The notes below the pieces were generated by a model. That model saw only the letters and a program-made list of their open reading frames with translations, did no database searches and had not been told where the DNA came from. From contig CAMYKZ010000002.1 of assembly GCA_947259045.1 (NCBI GenBank), positions 177,239-241,238 of the forward strand: DNA of 64,000 nt. The letters are read 5' to 3'. The DNA comes from an uncultured Afifella sp. GTDB taxonomy: Bacteria; Pseudomonadota; Alphaproteobacteria; Rhizobiales; Afifellaceae. Both the position numbers and the translations under genes were made by a program. Positions 55,108-64,000 of this stretch are shown here, in pieces (the stretch's first letter is position 1; each line of letters begins with the position of its first letter).

Positions 55108-55410
55108 ATGACCGACCGCATCATCACCTACTGGCGGGACATACCGGCGCAAGTCACCATCAAGGCGGGCCGCAAGACCGCAAGGCGGGAACTTTCGCTG
55201 CGCTTTACCGAGGCGATCGACATGTGCGCCATGCGGGTGGGCGCGGCCGGCACCGACGAATATCTGGCTGAATGGCGGCGCGGCACGCCGCAACCCTGTG
55301 GCGACGATCTGGAAGCGGAGGCCGACAAGGCCCTGGCAGAGCTGGAAGAACATTATGACAAGGATCGGCTTCGGCAATTGGTCTCTCAGGACGGCTGGGA
55401 AAAACAATAA
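55108..55410 (+). CDS. 'Virulence factor' family small protein (PF13769-like)
   Basis: A 100-residue protein containing IITYWRDIPAQVTIKAGRK, FTEAIDMCAMRVGAAGTDEY and EWRRG, which fit the small family labelled 'virulence factor'. That label is historical and gives no function. The gene sits between DUF1638 and the MetV-like gene and its last 56 bases overlap the latter if that starts at 55355. Its steady place in one-carbon clusters points to an accessory role in the methyltransferase pathway. Confidence 0.82.
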   Translation: MTDRIITYWRDIPAQVTIKAGRKTARRELSLRFTEAIDMCAMRVGAAGTDEYLAEWRRGTPQPCGDDLEAEADKALAELEEHYDKDRLRQLVSQDGWEKQ

Positions 55411-55948
55411 CGCCGCAAAGACGGCCTATCAGCCGTCGCATTACACGGTTACGCACCGACAGCGGTCGCGTTACACGATCCGCCTGTGGTCGGTGCGCCA
55501 TTCGCGGTTTCTGGAGCGGCTTTACAATATTTTCGCCGATATCTTCCTGAAACTGCATCCGCTCTGGAAGCTGATCGGCTACAATCGCGTCGAGCGCCCG
55601 GTGACGTTTGTGGAGCGTAACGTCAAGGGCCTGCTGTTCGATTGCCGCATGTGCGGTCGGTGCATTCTGTCGTCGACCGGCATGTCGTGCCCGATGAACT
55701 GCCCGAAACAATTGCGCAACGGCCCGTGCGGCGGCGTGCGCGCCAACGGCAATTGCGAGGTGGAACCGAACATGCCCTGCGTCTGGGTTCAGGCGTGGAA
55801 CGGCAGCCAGCAGATGAAAGGCGGCAAGGCGATACTGGATGTGCAGAAACCGGTCGACCAGAGCCTGCGCGAAACGTCGGCCTGGTTGCGCGCCACGGCG
55901 GAAGCGGCAAGCGAACGTGACGTCGGCAAAACCGGGAACGCGCGATGA
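55355..55948 (+). CDS. MetV-like methylenetetrahydrofolate reductase C-terminal domain protein
   Basis: A 197-residue protein of the family paired with short MetF proteins. The core is a Cys-rich block: FDCRMCGRCILSSTGMSC, then MNCPKQLRNGPCGG, which resembles the zinc/Fe-S-binding C-terminal domain of MetFV-type reductases. The start is uncertain. The ATG at 55355 overlaps the upstream gene, but no ATG exists closer to the conserved YTIRLWSVRHSRF region, so a non-ATG start is possible. The stop overlaps metF by 4 bases. It probably supports electron transfer to MetF. Confidence 0.85.
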   Translation: MTRIGFGNWSLRTAGKNNNAAKTAYQPSHYTVTHRQRSRYTIRLWSVRHSRFLERLYNIFADIFLKLHPLWKLIGYNRVERPVTFVERNVKGLLFDCRMCGRCILSSTGMSCPMNCPKQLRNGPCGGVRANGNCEVEPNMPCVWVQAWNGSQQMKGGKAILDVQKPVDQSLRETSAWLRATAEAASERDVGKTGNAR

Positions 55949-57039
55949 CACATCCCGACGATCAGGTCCCGGGCGACCCCGCCGCCCCGCTGCCCCGCCT
56001 GCCCGGCCATACGTCGCGCAGCCGGCTGGAGCGTATTCTCAGGCGCGGCGAGTTTGCCGTGACGGCGGAACTGAACCCGCCGGATTCAGCCGATCCGGAA
56101 GACGTCTATGAACGCGCCGCCATTTTCGAAGGCTGGGTGGACGGCATCAACGCCACTGACGGTTCCGGCGCCAACTGCCATATGTCGAGCGTCGGCATCT
56201 GCGCCCTTCTGACGCGCATGGGTTATGCGCCGATCATGCAGATTTCCTGCCGCGACAAGAACCGCATCGCCATTCAGGGCGATGTCCTGGGTGCGTCGGC
56301 AATCGGCGTCGGCAATATGCTGTGTCTGACCGGCGACGGCGTCCAGGCCGGCGACCAGCCGGGCGCCAAGCCTGTGTTCGATCTCGACTGCATGTCGCTG
56401 CTGGAAACAATCCGCACGATGCGCGACGAGAAAAAGTTCCTCTCCGGCCGCAAACTGACCACGCCGCCGGAAGTGTTTCTCGGTGCCGCGGTCAATCCGT
56501 TTGCGCCGCCCTATGATTTCCGCCCTGTCCGTCTGATGAAAAAGATCGAGGCCGGCGCCCAGTTCGTCCAGAGTCAGTATTGTTTCGACGTGCCGATGCT
56601 GAAAGACTATATGCAGAAGGTCCGCGATCTCGAACTGCACGAAAAATGCTTCATCATGGTTGGCGTCGGCCCGCTGGCGTCGGCAAAAACCGCGCGCTGG
56701 ATCAGAACCAATGTTCCGGGTATCCATATCCCCGACGATGTGATCAAACGTCTGGAAGGGGCTGAGAACCCGAAACAGGAAGGCAAACAGCTCTGCATCG
56801 ACATCATCAACGAGGTGAAGGAGATCGAGGGGGTTGCCGGTGTCCATGTGATGGCCTATCGCCAGGAGGAGCTCGTTGCCGACATCGTGCACGAATCCGG
56901 CGTGCTGAAGGGCCGCCGGCCGTGGCAGCGTGAATTGCGGCCGGACGATGCCCATGTTGCCGAACGAATGACCGAAATTCTTGAGGAAGCCGGAAAACCC
57001 GGTTCCCGTAAACCCGCCAAAAAGGAACCAGCCGAATGA
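55945..57039 (+). CDS. metF: Methylenetetrahydrofolate reductase
   Basis: A 364-residue MetF-type flavoenzyme with a basic, Lys-rich C-terminal tail. The TIM-barrel segments GEFAVTAELNPPDSADPE, DGINATDGSGAN, GVGNMLCLTGDGVQAGD (FAD region) and GAQFVQSQYCFD are present. In this cluster it probably oxidises methyl-THF to methylene-THF, the reverse of its usual direction. It overlaps both neighbours by ATGA (55945-55948 and 57036-57039), so the cluster is translationally coupled. Confidence 0.9.
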   Translation: MTHPDDQVPGDPAAPLPRLPGHTSRSRLERILRRGEFAVTAELNPPDSADPEDVYERAAIFEGWVDGINATDGSGANCHMSSVGICALLTRMGYAPIMQISCRDKNRIAIQGDVLGASAIGVGNMLCLTGDGVQAGDQPGAKPVFDLDCMSLLETIRTMRDEKKFLSGRKLTTPPEVFLGAAVNPFAPPYDFRPVRLMKKIEAGAQFVQSQYCFDVPMLKDYMQKVRDLELHEKCFIMVGVGPLASAKTARWIRTNVPGIHIPDDVIKRLEGAENPKQEGKQLCIDIINEVKEIEGVAGVHVMAYRQEELVADIVHESGVLKGRRPWQRELRPDDAHVAERMTEILEEAGKPGSRKPAKKEPAE

Positions 57040-57992
57040 CCCATACGCTCATTGCCTCTGCCACAAAGGAGGTGATCATCGGTTTCGATCAGCCATTCTG
57101 CGTGATCGGCGAGCGGATCAATCCGACAGGCCGCAAGAAGCTGGCGGCGGAAATGGAAGCCGGCAATTTTGAAACGGTGAAGTCCGACGCCTTGGCACAG
57201 GTTGCCGCCGGGGCGCTGGTACTTGACGTCAATGCCGGCGTCACCGCCGTCAACCCGAATGAGACCGAACCGCCGCTGCTGCGCCAGACGCTGGAAATCG
57301 TGCAGAGCGTGGTCGATGTGCCGATCTGCATCGACTCCTCGGTTCCCGCAGCACTCGCCACAGGACTGGAAGTGGTCAAGGGCCGCCCTCTGGTCAATTC
57401 CGTCACCGGTGAGGAAGACCGGCTGGAGGTTATCCTGCCGCTGATCAAGAAATACGATGTGCCGGTGATTGCCATCTCCAACGATGAAAACGGCATTTCC
57501 GAAGATCCGGACGTGCGTTTTGCCGTTGCCAAGAAGATCGTCGAGCGGGCGGCCGATTTCGGCATCAAGCCGCAGGACATAGTCGTCGACCCGCTGGTCA
57601 TGCCGATCGGCGCCATGGGCACGGCCGGGCTCCAGGTATTTGCGCTGGTGCGCCGTCTGCGCGAGGAACTGAAGGTCAACACGAGCTGCGGCGCGTCGAA
57701 CGTCTCCTTCGGCCTGCCGCACCGGCACGGCATCAACGGCGCCTTTCTGCCGATGGCGATTGCATCGGGCATGACGTCGGCGATCATGAACCCGCTCCGG
57801 CCGCAGGAAATCGAAGCTGTTCATGCCGCCAACGTCCTGATGGGAACCGATGCCAATTGCCAGAAATGGATCATGACCTACCGCGATCATGTTGCGGCGG
57901 CGCCGGGCGTCGCCCCAGCGGCTCCAGCCAACGGTGGCGACGGTGGCGGACGCCGCCGTGGCGGGCGCGAAGCCCGCCGCCGTGTATCGTGA
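57036..57992 (+). CDS. Methyltetrahydrofolate methyltransferase (pterin-binding, MeTr/MtrH-like)
   Basis: A 318-residue pterin-binding TIM-barrel protein of the AcsE/MeTr type. The N-terminal VIGERINPTGRKKL and LVLDVNAGV motifs are characteristic, followed by ICIDSSVPAAL, VNSVTGEE and NTSCGASNVSFGLP. It transfers the methyl group between a corrinoid protein and THF, probably the corrinoid protein at 21490. The C-terminus is an Arg/Gly-rich tail (GGGRRRGGREARRRVS), shared in style with MttB and the reactivator. It is coupled to metF. Confidence 0.92.
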   Translation: MTHTLIASATKEVIIGFDQPFCVIGERINPTGRKKLAAEMEAGNFETVKSDALAQVAAGALVLDVNAGVTAVNPNETEPPLLRQTLEIVQSVVDVPICIDSSVPAALATGLEVVKGRPLVNSVTGEEDRLEVILPLIKKYDVPVIAISNDENGISEDPDVRFAVAKKIVERAADFGIKPQDIVVDPLVMPIGAMGTAGLQVFALVRRLREELKVNTSCGASNVSFGLPHRHGINGAFLPMAIASGMTSAIMNPLRPQEIEAVHAANVLMGTDANCQKWIMTYRDHVAAAPGVAPAAPANGGDGGGRRRGGREARRRVS

Positions 57993-58039
57993 TCACGGTA
58001 TTGAATTCTTTGTTAAGCGCATTGTGGTAACCCGTTGAC

Positions 58040-60076
58040 ATGACGGATAAAAAAGACGCTCTTGTTCTGTTTATGCCTTCGGGCCGGCGCGGCCGGTTCC
58101 CGATCGGCATGCCGGTGCTTGACGCCGCGCGGGAACTGGGTGTCTACATTGAATCGGTCTGTGGCGGGCGCGGCCTGTGCGGGCGCTGCCAGATCGAGGT
58201 GGCGGCAGGACAATTCGCCAAGCACAACATCACCTCGTCACATGATCATCTGTCGCCGTTTTCGGAAACCGAAACCCGTTACGCTTCAAAGCGCAGCCTG
58301 CCGGAGACAAGGCGGCTTTCGTGTTCGGCAAAGATCGCCGGCGATCTGGTCGTAGACATACCCCAGGACGTGCAGATCAACCGGCAGGTGGTGCGCAAGC
58401 GCGCCGAAAGCAGACCGATCCCGCGCGAACCGGCAACCCGGCTGTGTTACGTCGAGGTCGAAGAGCCGGATATGGAACAGCCGCTGGGCGACGCCGACCG
58501 CCTGCTCGAAGCGCTGTGCAGCCAATGGGATATGTCCGGCGTTCGGATGGACTTCCGGCTGCTGCCGAAAGTCCAGACCATTTTGCGCAAGGGGGAATGG
58601 AAGGTCACGGCGGCCGTTCATGATGACGGTTCAGGCCCGATGGTGACCACGCTCTGGCCCGGTCTGCACAATCAGGCCTGCGGCCTGGCTGTCGATATCG
58701 GCTCCACGACCATTGCCGCCCATCTGGTGTCACTGCTTTCAGGACGCACACTGGCATCCGCCGGCGCGCCCAATCCGCAGATCCGCTTCGGCGAGGACCT
58801 GATGAGCCGGGTGTCATACCTGATGATGAACCCGGACGGCCTTGAGGCGATGACCAAGGCGGTGCGCGAAGCAATCAGCCTGCTGATCGGCAAGGTCTGC
58901 GCCGAAGCCGGCATGCCGTCCGACGAGATCGTCGAGGCCGTGTTTGTCGGCAATCCGATCATGCATCATCTGTTTCTCGGCATCGACCCGACCGAGCTTG
59001 GGGGTGCGCCGTTTGCGCTTGCCGTCTCGGGCGCGCTCGATTTCCGGGCCAGCGAACTCGGTCTCAGCCTGAACGAGGGCGCGCGGATTTACACCCTGCC
59101 CTGTATTGCCGGCCATGTCGGCGCGGATGCCGCCGGTGCGACGCTCGCCGAAGGCCCCCACCGCAGCGACGAGATCATTCTTCTGGTTGATGTCGGCACC
59201 AATGCGGAAATCGTGCTTGGCAACAAGGACCGCATCGTCGCCGCCTCCTCGCCCACCGGACCGGCCTTCGAGGGCGCGGAGATATCAGGCGGCCAGCGCG
59301 CCGCCCCGGGCGCCATCGAGCGCGTGCGCATCGACCCGGAAACTCTGGAGCCGAAAATCAGGATCATCGGCGCCGATCAATGGTCGGATGAAGACGGTTT
59401 TGACGACGAGGCCGAAATTACCGGCATTACCGGCATCTGCGGTTCCGGCATCATCGAGGTGATCGGCGAAATGTTCCTCGCCGGCATCATCGACGAGGAC
59501 GGCGTCATCGATGGTTCGCTGGCGGCAAAAAGCGACCGGATCGTCGCGAGCGGGCGGACATTTTCCTACATATTGTGCAAGGGCAATGGCAGCGGCAATC
59601 CGGAAATCAAGATCCTGCAGACCGATGTGCGCGCCATCCAGCTTGCCAAGGCGGCCCTTTATGCCGGTGTTCGCCTGCTGATGGACAAGCTCGGCATTGA
59701 GACGATCGACCGGATCAAGCTGGCCGGCGCATTCGGAACCTATATCGATCCGAAATACGCCATCGTCATCGGACTTGTACCCGACTGCGACCTGAAGAAG
59801 GTGGCCGGCGTCGGCAATGCGGCCGGCACCGGCGCGCGCATGGCGCTTCTGAACAAGGGCTATCGCCGCGAGATCGAGGATCTTGTGCGCCGGATCGAAA
59901 AGATCGAGACCGCGCTGGAATCCAAATTCCAGGAGCACTTCGTCAACGCCATGGCGTTTCCCAACAAGGTCGAAGCGTTTCCCAATCTTGAAGCGGAAGT
60001 GACATTGCCGGCAAAGAAAGCGGCGGGAGACACTGGCGGCGGCCGCAGGCGCAGGCGGGCCCGCAGCCGGAGCTGA
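58040..60076 (+). CDS. ASKHA corrinoid reactivation protein with 2Fe-2S domain (RamA/RACo-like)
   Basis: A 678-residue protein. A plant-type 2Fe-2S ferredoxin domain occupies about 1-105, with ligands C41, C47, C50 and C95. A linker leads to a DUF4445/ASKHA ATPase region from about 210 to 620 (AVDIGSTTIAAHLV, VGNPIMHH, LVDVGTNAEIVL, GICGSGIIEV, LAGAFGTYI). Such proteins reduce inactive Co(II) corrinoid to Co(I) using ATP. It ends in a basic tail (GGGRRRRRARSRS). It starts 47 bases after the methyltransferase gene in the same direction. Confidence 0.92.
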   Translation: MTDKKDALVLFMPSGRRGRFPIGMPVLDAARELGVYIESVCGGRGLCGRCQIEVAAGQFAKHNITSSHDHLSPFSETETRYASKRSLPETRRLSCSAKIAGDLVVDIPQDVQINRQVVRKRAESRPIPREPATRLCYVEVEEPDMEQPLGDADRLLEALCSQWDMSGVRMDFRLLPKVQTILRKGEWKVTAAVHDDGSGPMVTTLWPGLHNQACGLAVDIGSTTIAAHLVSLLSGRTLASAGAPNPQIRFGEDLMSRVSYLMMNPDGLEAMTKAVREAISLLIGKVCAEAGMPSDEIVEAVFVGNPIMHHLFLGIDPTELGGAPFALAVSGALDFRASELGLSLNEGARIYTLPCIAGHVGADAAGATLAEGPHRSDEIILLVDVGTNAEIVLGNKDRIVAASSPTGPAFEGAEISGGQRAAPGAIERVRIDPETLEPKIRIIGADQWSDEDGFDDEAEITGITGICGSGIIEVIGEMFLAGIIDEDGVIDGSLAAKSDRIVASGRTFSYILCKGNGSGNPEIKILQTDVRAIQLAKAALYAGVRLLMDKLGIETIDRIKLAGAFGTYIDPKYAIVIGLVPDCDLKKVAGVGNAAGTGARMALLNKGYRREIEDLVRRIEKIETALESKFQEHFVNAMAFPNKVEAFPNLEAEVTLPAKKAAGDTGGGRRRRRARSRS

Positions 60077-60179
60077 AGTGCCCGCCGGCTCGATCTGTTT
60101 GCCGATTCCGGCAGTCAACTGCACCTGACCGACATGACGGTTCGTATTGCCTTGAAGATCTGTTGCGACCGCGGAAACG

Positions 60180-60203
60180 CCAGGCAATGCGACCATTGCC
60201 TGG
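60180..60203. other. Perfect palindrome between the reactivator and SARP genes
   Basis: A perfect 10-bp stem (CCAGGCAATG with CATTGCCTGG) with a 4-nt loop, followed by several TGCAT/GCAAT-type repeats up to 60290. It could be a weak terminator or a regulatory site for the regulator gene; no T-run follows. Confidence 0.35.
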
Positions 60204-60335
60204 CTGGTTGCCATTGCATGCGGTTCATGCAATCAACTTCATGCGTTTCTGCAATCGCCACTTGCAATCCTGCATGCATTCACAAGTCGGTGATCGGTGT
60301 TGCCGATATTCGCGCCGCACGCATAGAGTGTCCCT

Positions 60336-62255
60336 ATGAACCTGACGCTCAATGTTCTCGGCGGTTTTTCCCTGCAGGATTCTAACGGCTCGGCAATCCC
60401 GGTTTCACGCACCAAAGCACGGGCGTTACTGTGTTACCTTGCTTCGAATGACCAGCAGAGGCAGAGCCGCCAGCGGCTGTGCGACCTTTTGTGGACGCGC
60501 AGCGATCCCCAATTGGCCAGCAACTCGCTGCGTCAGATCGTCAGCCGCTTGCGCAAGGCGCTGCCTGGCGCCGAGTACTACTTTGAGATTGACCGCGATT
60601 CCATGGCTTTCAACCGGCAAAACTGGAATGTCGACATCTGGCAGCTTCAGGCGGCCCATCAATCGACCAGCCTTGTTGAAAAACAAGCTGCTTTTGATCT
60701 CTATCGCGGTGACCTTTTTGCCGGTTTTGACGTTGCCGAAGATGCCTTCGACGAATGGCTGATGCTGGAACGCCGGAAGACCGAACAACGCGCCATCGAT
60801 CTGGGCAACACGCTGCTCGCGGCCTATCGCGACCGGCAGGATTTTCACGCACTGACCCGCCACGCGATGCAAATGATCGAACTTGAACCCTATTGCGAGG
60901 CCCTTTACCGCCAGGCAATGTACGGGCTTGTCAGCCTTGGCCGCCATGGTGAGGCGCTCGAAATCTATGAAAATCTCTGTCTGCGGCTGCGCGATGATCT
61001 GGGCGAAAATCCCGATCCGGAACTTGTCCGGTTTGCCGAAGATCTGAGACGCGAGAGAACGCCTGCTTCATCGGCTTTCCGCGAGACGGCACAGCCTGCC
61101 CGGGAGGACAGGCGGCGGAGCGCCGTCGATCACCTCCACAGCGCTGCGCGGTTGCTGTCCGGCCAGGGTGTCCATGTCATGGCCGCAAGCACTTACGACA
61201 ATGCATTCGCACTCAATGAGAGCCTGGACCGTCCAAACGGCAGATCGGTCGGTCTGCTTCTCGGTCTCTACCGGGAAAGGTTCATGCTCGGCGATTTCGA
61301 TGCAGCCTGCAGGACGGCAAGCCTTGCCCTAGACCGTGCCGGCAGCGACAATAATTCGGCTGCGAATATTGTCCGCGCCGAACTTGCGGTCGCCAATTGC
61401 GAACGTATGGCAGGCCGGCTCACGAAAGCGCTTTTACACGGCCGGAATGCACTTGTCGCAACGTGCCATGTCAAGACGGAGGAACACGCCGAGTTGCGCG
61501 TGCGCGCCAATCTGTCTGTCGGAACAAGTCATTTCATGCTGGGCAATTACAGTGCGGCGTTTCCGCTGCTGCACGACAATGTCGCTTTGCTCAGCGAAGT
61601 GGATTTGAATCTGGACGACGAAGCAGAACCCGGGCTGCCGCTGCTGCGGACGTTCGGCTGGACGATCTGGTGTTGCAGCGAGATGGGCAAATTCGAACTT
61701 GGCCACCAGATTGCAGAAAAAGCGCTCCGGCTGGCCGTAGAGCAAGGCGATCTCTATTCGCTGAACAATTGCCGGATCGCGCTCGGAGTGCTGCTCCTGC
61801 ACAAGGGCGAGTTTGAAGCTGCAAACGAGATCCTGCGGCAGGCAGACCGGTCGGTCAAATCGGCGAAGATCGACGGATTGGCGCCGATGGTCCGTATGCC
61901 GCTGGCCATGTGTCTGGCTGAAACCGGACATCTGCAGGAAGCACAGGAAACAGTTCTGAGCGTGAAAGCCTGGCCTGATCTGCCGATTATCAAAGCAGGA
62001 CTTTCTATGATTGCCGTCCATCGCGGTGCCGGTAAATCCGCAGAGGTTATGGCACACGAGGGGCTGGCTCTGGCCAAACGCATCGGCGCCAGGGGTGACG
62101 AAGGATGGTGCTGGCTGTCGCTGGCCGGAGCACAGCGCAGCCTGGGCAATCATCGCGACGCCGATAAGGCGTTGGAACAGGCGGCAGCCATATCAACGCG
62201 CCTGGGCATGGTGCCGCTTGGCGCGTTTTGCAGCAATCTTGCTCAAGATCACTGA
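60336..62255 (+). CDS. SARP/BTAD-type transcriptional activator with TPR-like C-terminus
   Basis: A 639-residue regulator. The N-terminal winged-helix domain (about 1-95; LGGFSLQDSNGSAIPV, KARALLCYLA, SNSLRQIVSRLRKAL) is typical of SARP proteins, and the BTAD domain follows (about 98-245; LYRGDLFAGF, GRHGEALEIYENL). The rest, about 380 residues, is helical and TPR-like and may bind a ligand or protein. It follows the one-carbon cluster in the same direction, so it may regulate it, which is inference. Confidence 0.88.
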   Translation: MNLTLNVLGGFSLQDSNGSAIPVSRTKARALLCYLASNDQQRQSRQRLCDLLWTRSDPQLASNSLRQIVSRLRKALPGAEYYFEIDRDSMAFNRQNWNVDIWQLQAAHQSTSLVEKQAAFDLYRGDLFAGFDVAEDAFDEWLMLERRKTEQRAIDLGNTLLAAYRDRQDFHALTRHAMQMIELEPYCEALYRQAMYGLVSLGRHGEALEIYENLCLRLRDDLGENPDPELVRFAEDLRRERTPASSAFRETAQPAREDRRRSAVDHLHSAARLLSGQGVHVMAASTYDNAFALNESLDRPNGRSVGLLLGLYRERFMLGDFDAACRTASLALDRAGSDNNSAANIVRAELAVANCERMAGRLTKALLHGRNALVATCHVKTEEHAELRVRANLSVGTSHFMLGNYSAAFPLLHDNVALLSEVDLNLDDEAEPGLPLLRTFGWTIWCCSEMGKFELGHQIAEKALRLAVEQGDLYSLNNCRIALGVLLLHKGEFEAANEILRQADRSVKSAKIDGLAPMVRMPLAMCLAETGHLQEAQETVLSVKAWPDLPIIKAGLSMIAVHRGAGKSAEVMAHEGLALAKRIGARGDEGWCWLSLAGAQRSLGNHRDADKALEQAAAISTRLGMVPLGAFCSNLAQDH

Positions 62256-62539
62256 ATATTCGCGACCAGCCGTTCCGGCCGCGGCTCCGGAGACTGTGCC
62301 CGGCCCGCCCACCTTGTCATCTGATTGACATCAGGAGTTGGAACCCCTCCCGCCTCCTGGCCATGTTGATTGCAAATATGAAGTTTCAATTTGCAGATCT
62401 GAATGACCTCCAGTGCCCGGCGGAACGACTAACCGGCAATTGGCCGGCGGCCGGCCGCCGGTCAGGCCGAGTGCCACCATCTGGACGGAAATTGTCATTT
62501 CGGAAATTGCCGGGTAACTTTACCGACTTGGAGAATTGA

Positions 62540-63418
62540 ATGGACTGGAATGATCTCAAACTTGTTCTGGCAATCCATCGCGCCGGAAACCTGAAGCGCG
62601 CCGCAAAGACGTTGAAGATCGACCAATCCACCGCCGGTCGCAGGCTGGCCGCACTTGAGTCCGATATCGGCAGTATCCTCTTCGTTCGTGCGCGATCAGG
62701 GTTTTCACTTACGGATTCGGGGGAAGTGGCTGTCCGCCGGGCGCGCGAAATCGAACAGCAGATCACCTTGTTCGAAGATGATCTGCAATCGGCGGGCCAA
62801 GGTCCGGTCGGGCTGGTGCGCATCGTTACCAATGCCTGGATCATCAGTCATATTCTGGTCCCGAGACTGCCGGAATTTCTCGACAGGCATCCGCAGATCA
62901 GGGTGCATCTGATCGGCGAGACCAGCGGTCGTAACCTGAGCAAACGCGAAGCGGAAATCGCACTGTGGTTTGAACGGTCGGTGCGGGATCATGAAATATC
63001 GTTCAATCTGGGCCCGGTGCCGTATGCCATCTATGCCCGCAAGGATGCCGACCTGGCAAATCTCTGCTGGGTTTCGTTCTGGGACGATATGGCCAATCGC
63101 GAACCGATGCGATGGATCGAAGACCGGGGCGAACTGGATAATCTGCGCATGACGTCGACCGATGCCACCGCGGTTTATTCAGCCGTCAAAACCGGCATCG
63201 GCAAGGCGCTGATCCCGATGCGGATCGGCGATGCCGATCCGGATCTGATCTGTCTCTCCGGCAATCCTCCGGAAATCGTCCGAACATTGAAGACGATCGT
63301 CCATCCGGATCTGGTCAATACGCCGCGCATCATGGCGGTGATCGACTGGCTGCAGGGCGTGTTCGTTGATGAAATTGCGAAACAGGAGAAGATGCAATCA
63401 GCCGAAAAATGTCTTTGA
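62540..63418 (+). CDS. LysR family transcriptional regulator
   Basis: A 292-residue LysR-type regulator. The N-terminal helix-turn-helix (WNDLKLVLAIHRAGNLKRAA, then DQSTAGRRLAALES) is clear, and the effector-binding domain spans about 90-285. It ends 10 bases before the convergent haloalkane dehalogenase gene. The upstream 280 bases contain no gene and probably hold its own promoter. The target and co-inducer are unknown. Confidence 0.92.
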   Translation: MDWNDLKLVLAIHRAGNLKRAAKTLKIDQSTAGRRLAALESDIGSILFVRARSGFSLTDSGEVAVRRAREIEQQITLFEDDLQSAGQGPVGLVRIVTNAWIISHILVPRLPEFLDRHPQIRVHLIGETSGRNLSKREAEIALWFERSVRDHEISFNLGPVPYAIYARKDADLANLCWVSFWDDMANREPMRWIEDRGELDNLRMTSTDATAVYSAVKTGIGKALIPMRIGDADPDLICLSGNPPEIVRTLKTIVHPDLVNTPRIMAVIDWLQGVFVDEIAKQEKMQSAEKCL

Positions 63419-63427
63419 CCGGTTTGG

Positions 63428-64000
63428 CTACAGATTGTGTCTGCCCATCCAGCCGGCGATGGCTTCGCCGATCTCATGCGGCGAATCTTCCTGGATAAAG
63501 TGAATACCCGGCACGGTGATATCGTCCAGATTGTTCCAGCCGCGGATTATCCCGCGCAGTTTGCCCTGGATCAGCGCGCCCGGCTCGGCGTTGATGAACA
63601 ATTTCGGAAATTCCGTCCCGGGCAGCCATCTCGCATAGTCGCTGACGATCCGTGCAACGTCCGCGGGCTCGCCGCCAATCGGGATCTGTCGCGGCCATGT
63701 CAAAGTCGGCCGGCGGGCTTCGCCGGCGTCAAGGAACGGGCGGCGGTACTCCGCCATTTCCTCTTCGCTCAAAGACCTGATGATCGATCCGGGAAGGACG
63801 GCTTCGACAAACATATTCTTTTCCAGCACCATCGCCTCGCCGGCCGGCGAGCGGAAGGATTCAAAGATCGGCCGGGCGTCGGCCGGAAAGTGATCCCAGT
63901 CCGGAACCGGCGCAACGATTGCCTCCATGAAGGCGATGCCACTGATCCGGTCGGCGTGGCGATGCGCCCAGTGAAAGCCCAGCGCCGAACCCCAATCGTG
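63428..64000 (-). CDS. dhaA: Haloalkane dehalogenase, partial at right edge
   Basis: The C-terminal 190 residues of an alpha/beta-hydrolase; the 5' end runs off the window. In the same frame, before the ATG at 63928, the bases to 64000 encode [15 protein letters not shown], the nucleophile Asp motif of haloalkane dehalogenases, so 63928 is not the true start. The cap and C-terminus ([45 protein letters not shown], with the catalytic His) match the family. It would release halide from alkyl halides. Confidence 0.92.
   Translation of the reverse strand, partial: HDWGSALGFHWAHRHADRISGIAFMEAIVAPVPDWDHFPADARPIFESFRSPAGEAMVLEKNMFVEAVLPGSIIRSLSEEEMAEYRRPFLDAGEARRPTLTWPRQIPIGGEPADVARIVSDYARWLPGTEFPKLFINAEPGALIQGKLRGIIRGWNNLDDITVPGIHFIQEDSPHEIGEAIAGWMGRHNL

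Noticed and set aside
54311..55410. A pathogenicity role from the 'virulence factor' family label
   Set aside because: The label is historical, and the gene sits inside a one-carbon operon with nothing else suggesting virulence.

Overview
The window is a 64 kb chromosomal stretch of a GC-rich alphaproteobacterium, most likely of the order Hyphomicrobiales. The families support this: paired secreted DUF992 proteins, a UPF0314/DUF2585 membrane protein, a DUF1344-like periplasmic protein, an ECF sigma/VWA pair and a PobA hydroxylase. Codon use is fairly even and I see no rRNA, tRNA, insertion sequence, prophage or CRISPR array, so it reads as ordinary chromosome rather than an island. All calls come from reading the sequence; no database search was run.

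The main theme is corrinoid-dependent one-carbon metabolism, scattered over almost the whole window. It comprises a betaine-homocysteine methyltransferase-like protein with a damaged 5' end (2149-3069), an MttB-superfamily methyltransferase without pyrrolysine (15044-16603, minus), its likely corrinoid protein (21490-22188), and a tight cluster at 54311-60076: DUF1638, a 'virulence factor' family protein, the MetV-like zinc/Fe-S protein, MetF, a methyltetrahydrofolate methyltransferase and an ASKHA/2Fe-2S corrinoid reactivator. Together they can form a route: quaternary amine to methyl-corrinoid to methyl-THF to methylene-THF. Such pathways are best known from anaerobes. Four of these proteins carry Arg/Gly-rich tails.

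A second theme is phosphorus and phosphonate. A divergent TetR gene and phnD-phnC-phnE-phnE (37777-42319) are followed by a convergent Na/Pi cotransporter-PhoU protein. A class III aminotransferase-fold enzyme resembling (R)-1-hydroxy-2-aminoethylphosphonate ammonia-lyase lies at 12518-13912. No C-P lyase or phosphonatase gene is present.

A third unit, 25066-32838 on the minus strand, is an unusual operon: a Ddl-like ATP-grasp protein, a periplasmic-sensor domain fused to an MFS transporter, an ABC-type periplasmic binding protein and a PAS-GGDEF-EAL protein. It looks like a signalling or transport system of unknown ligand and is the best candidate here for an undescribed system.

The rest is mixed: a hybrid histidine kinase, an ECF sigma/VWA operon, a 2-oxoglutarate dioxygenase, a lone DUF3883 nuclease-like protein, a hydratase-DUF4375 fusion, an orphan HisA-like protein, an ectoine-hydrolase-like/ArgE-like pair, a His-rich protein beside a cupredoxin-cytochrome P460 pair, PobA, PyrF, an M19 dipeptidase, a SARP/BTAD regulator, a LysR regulator and, cut by the right edge, a haloalkane dehalogenase. 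Two inverted pairs of REP-like palindromes flank the PbfA-like/YbaK region.
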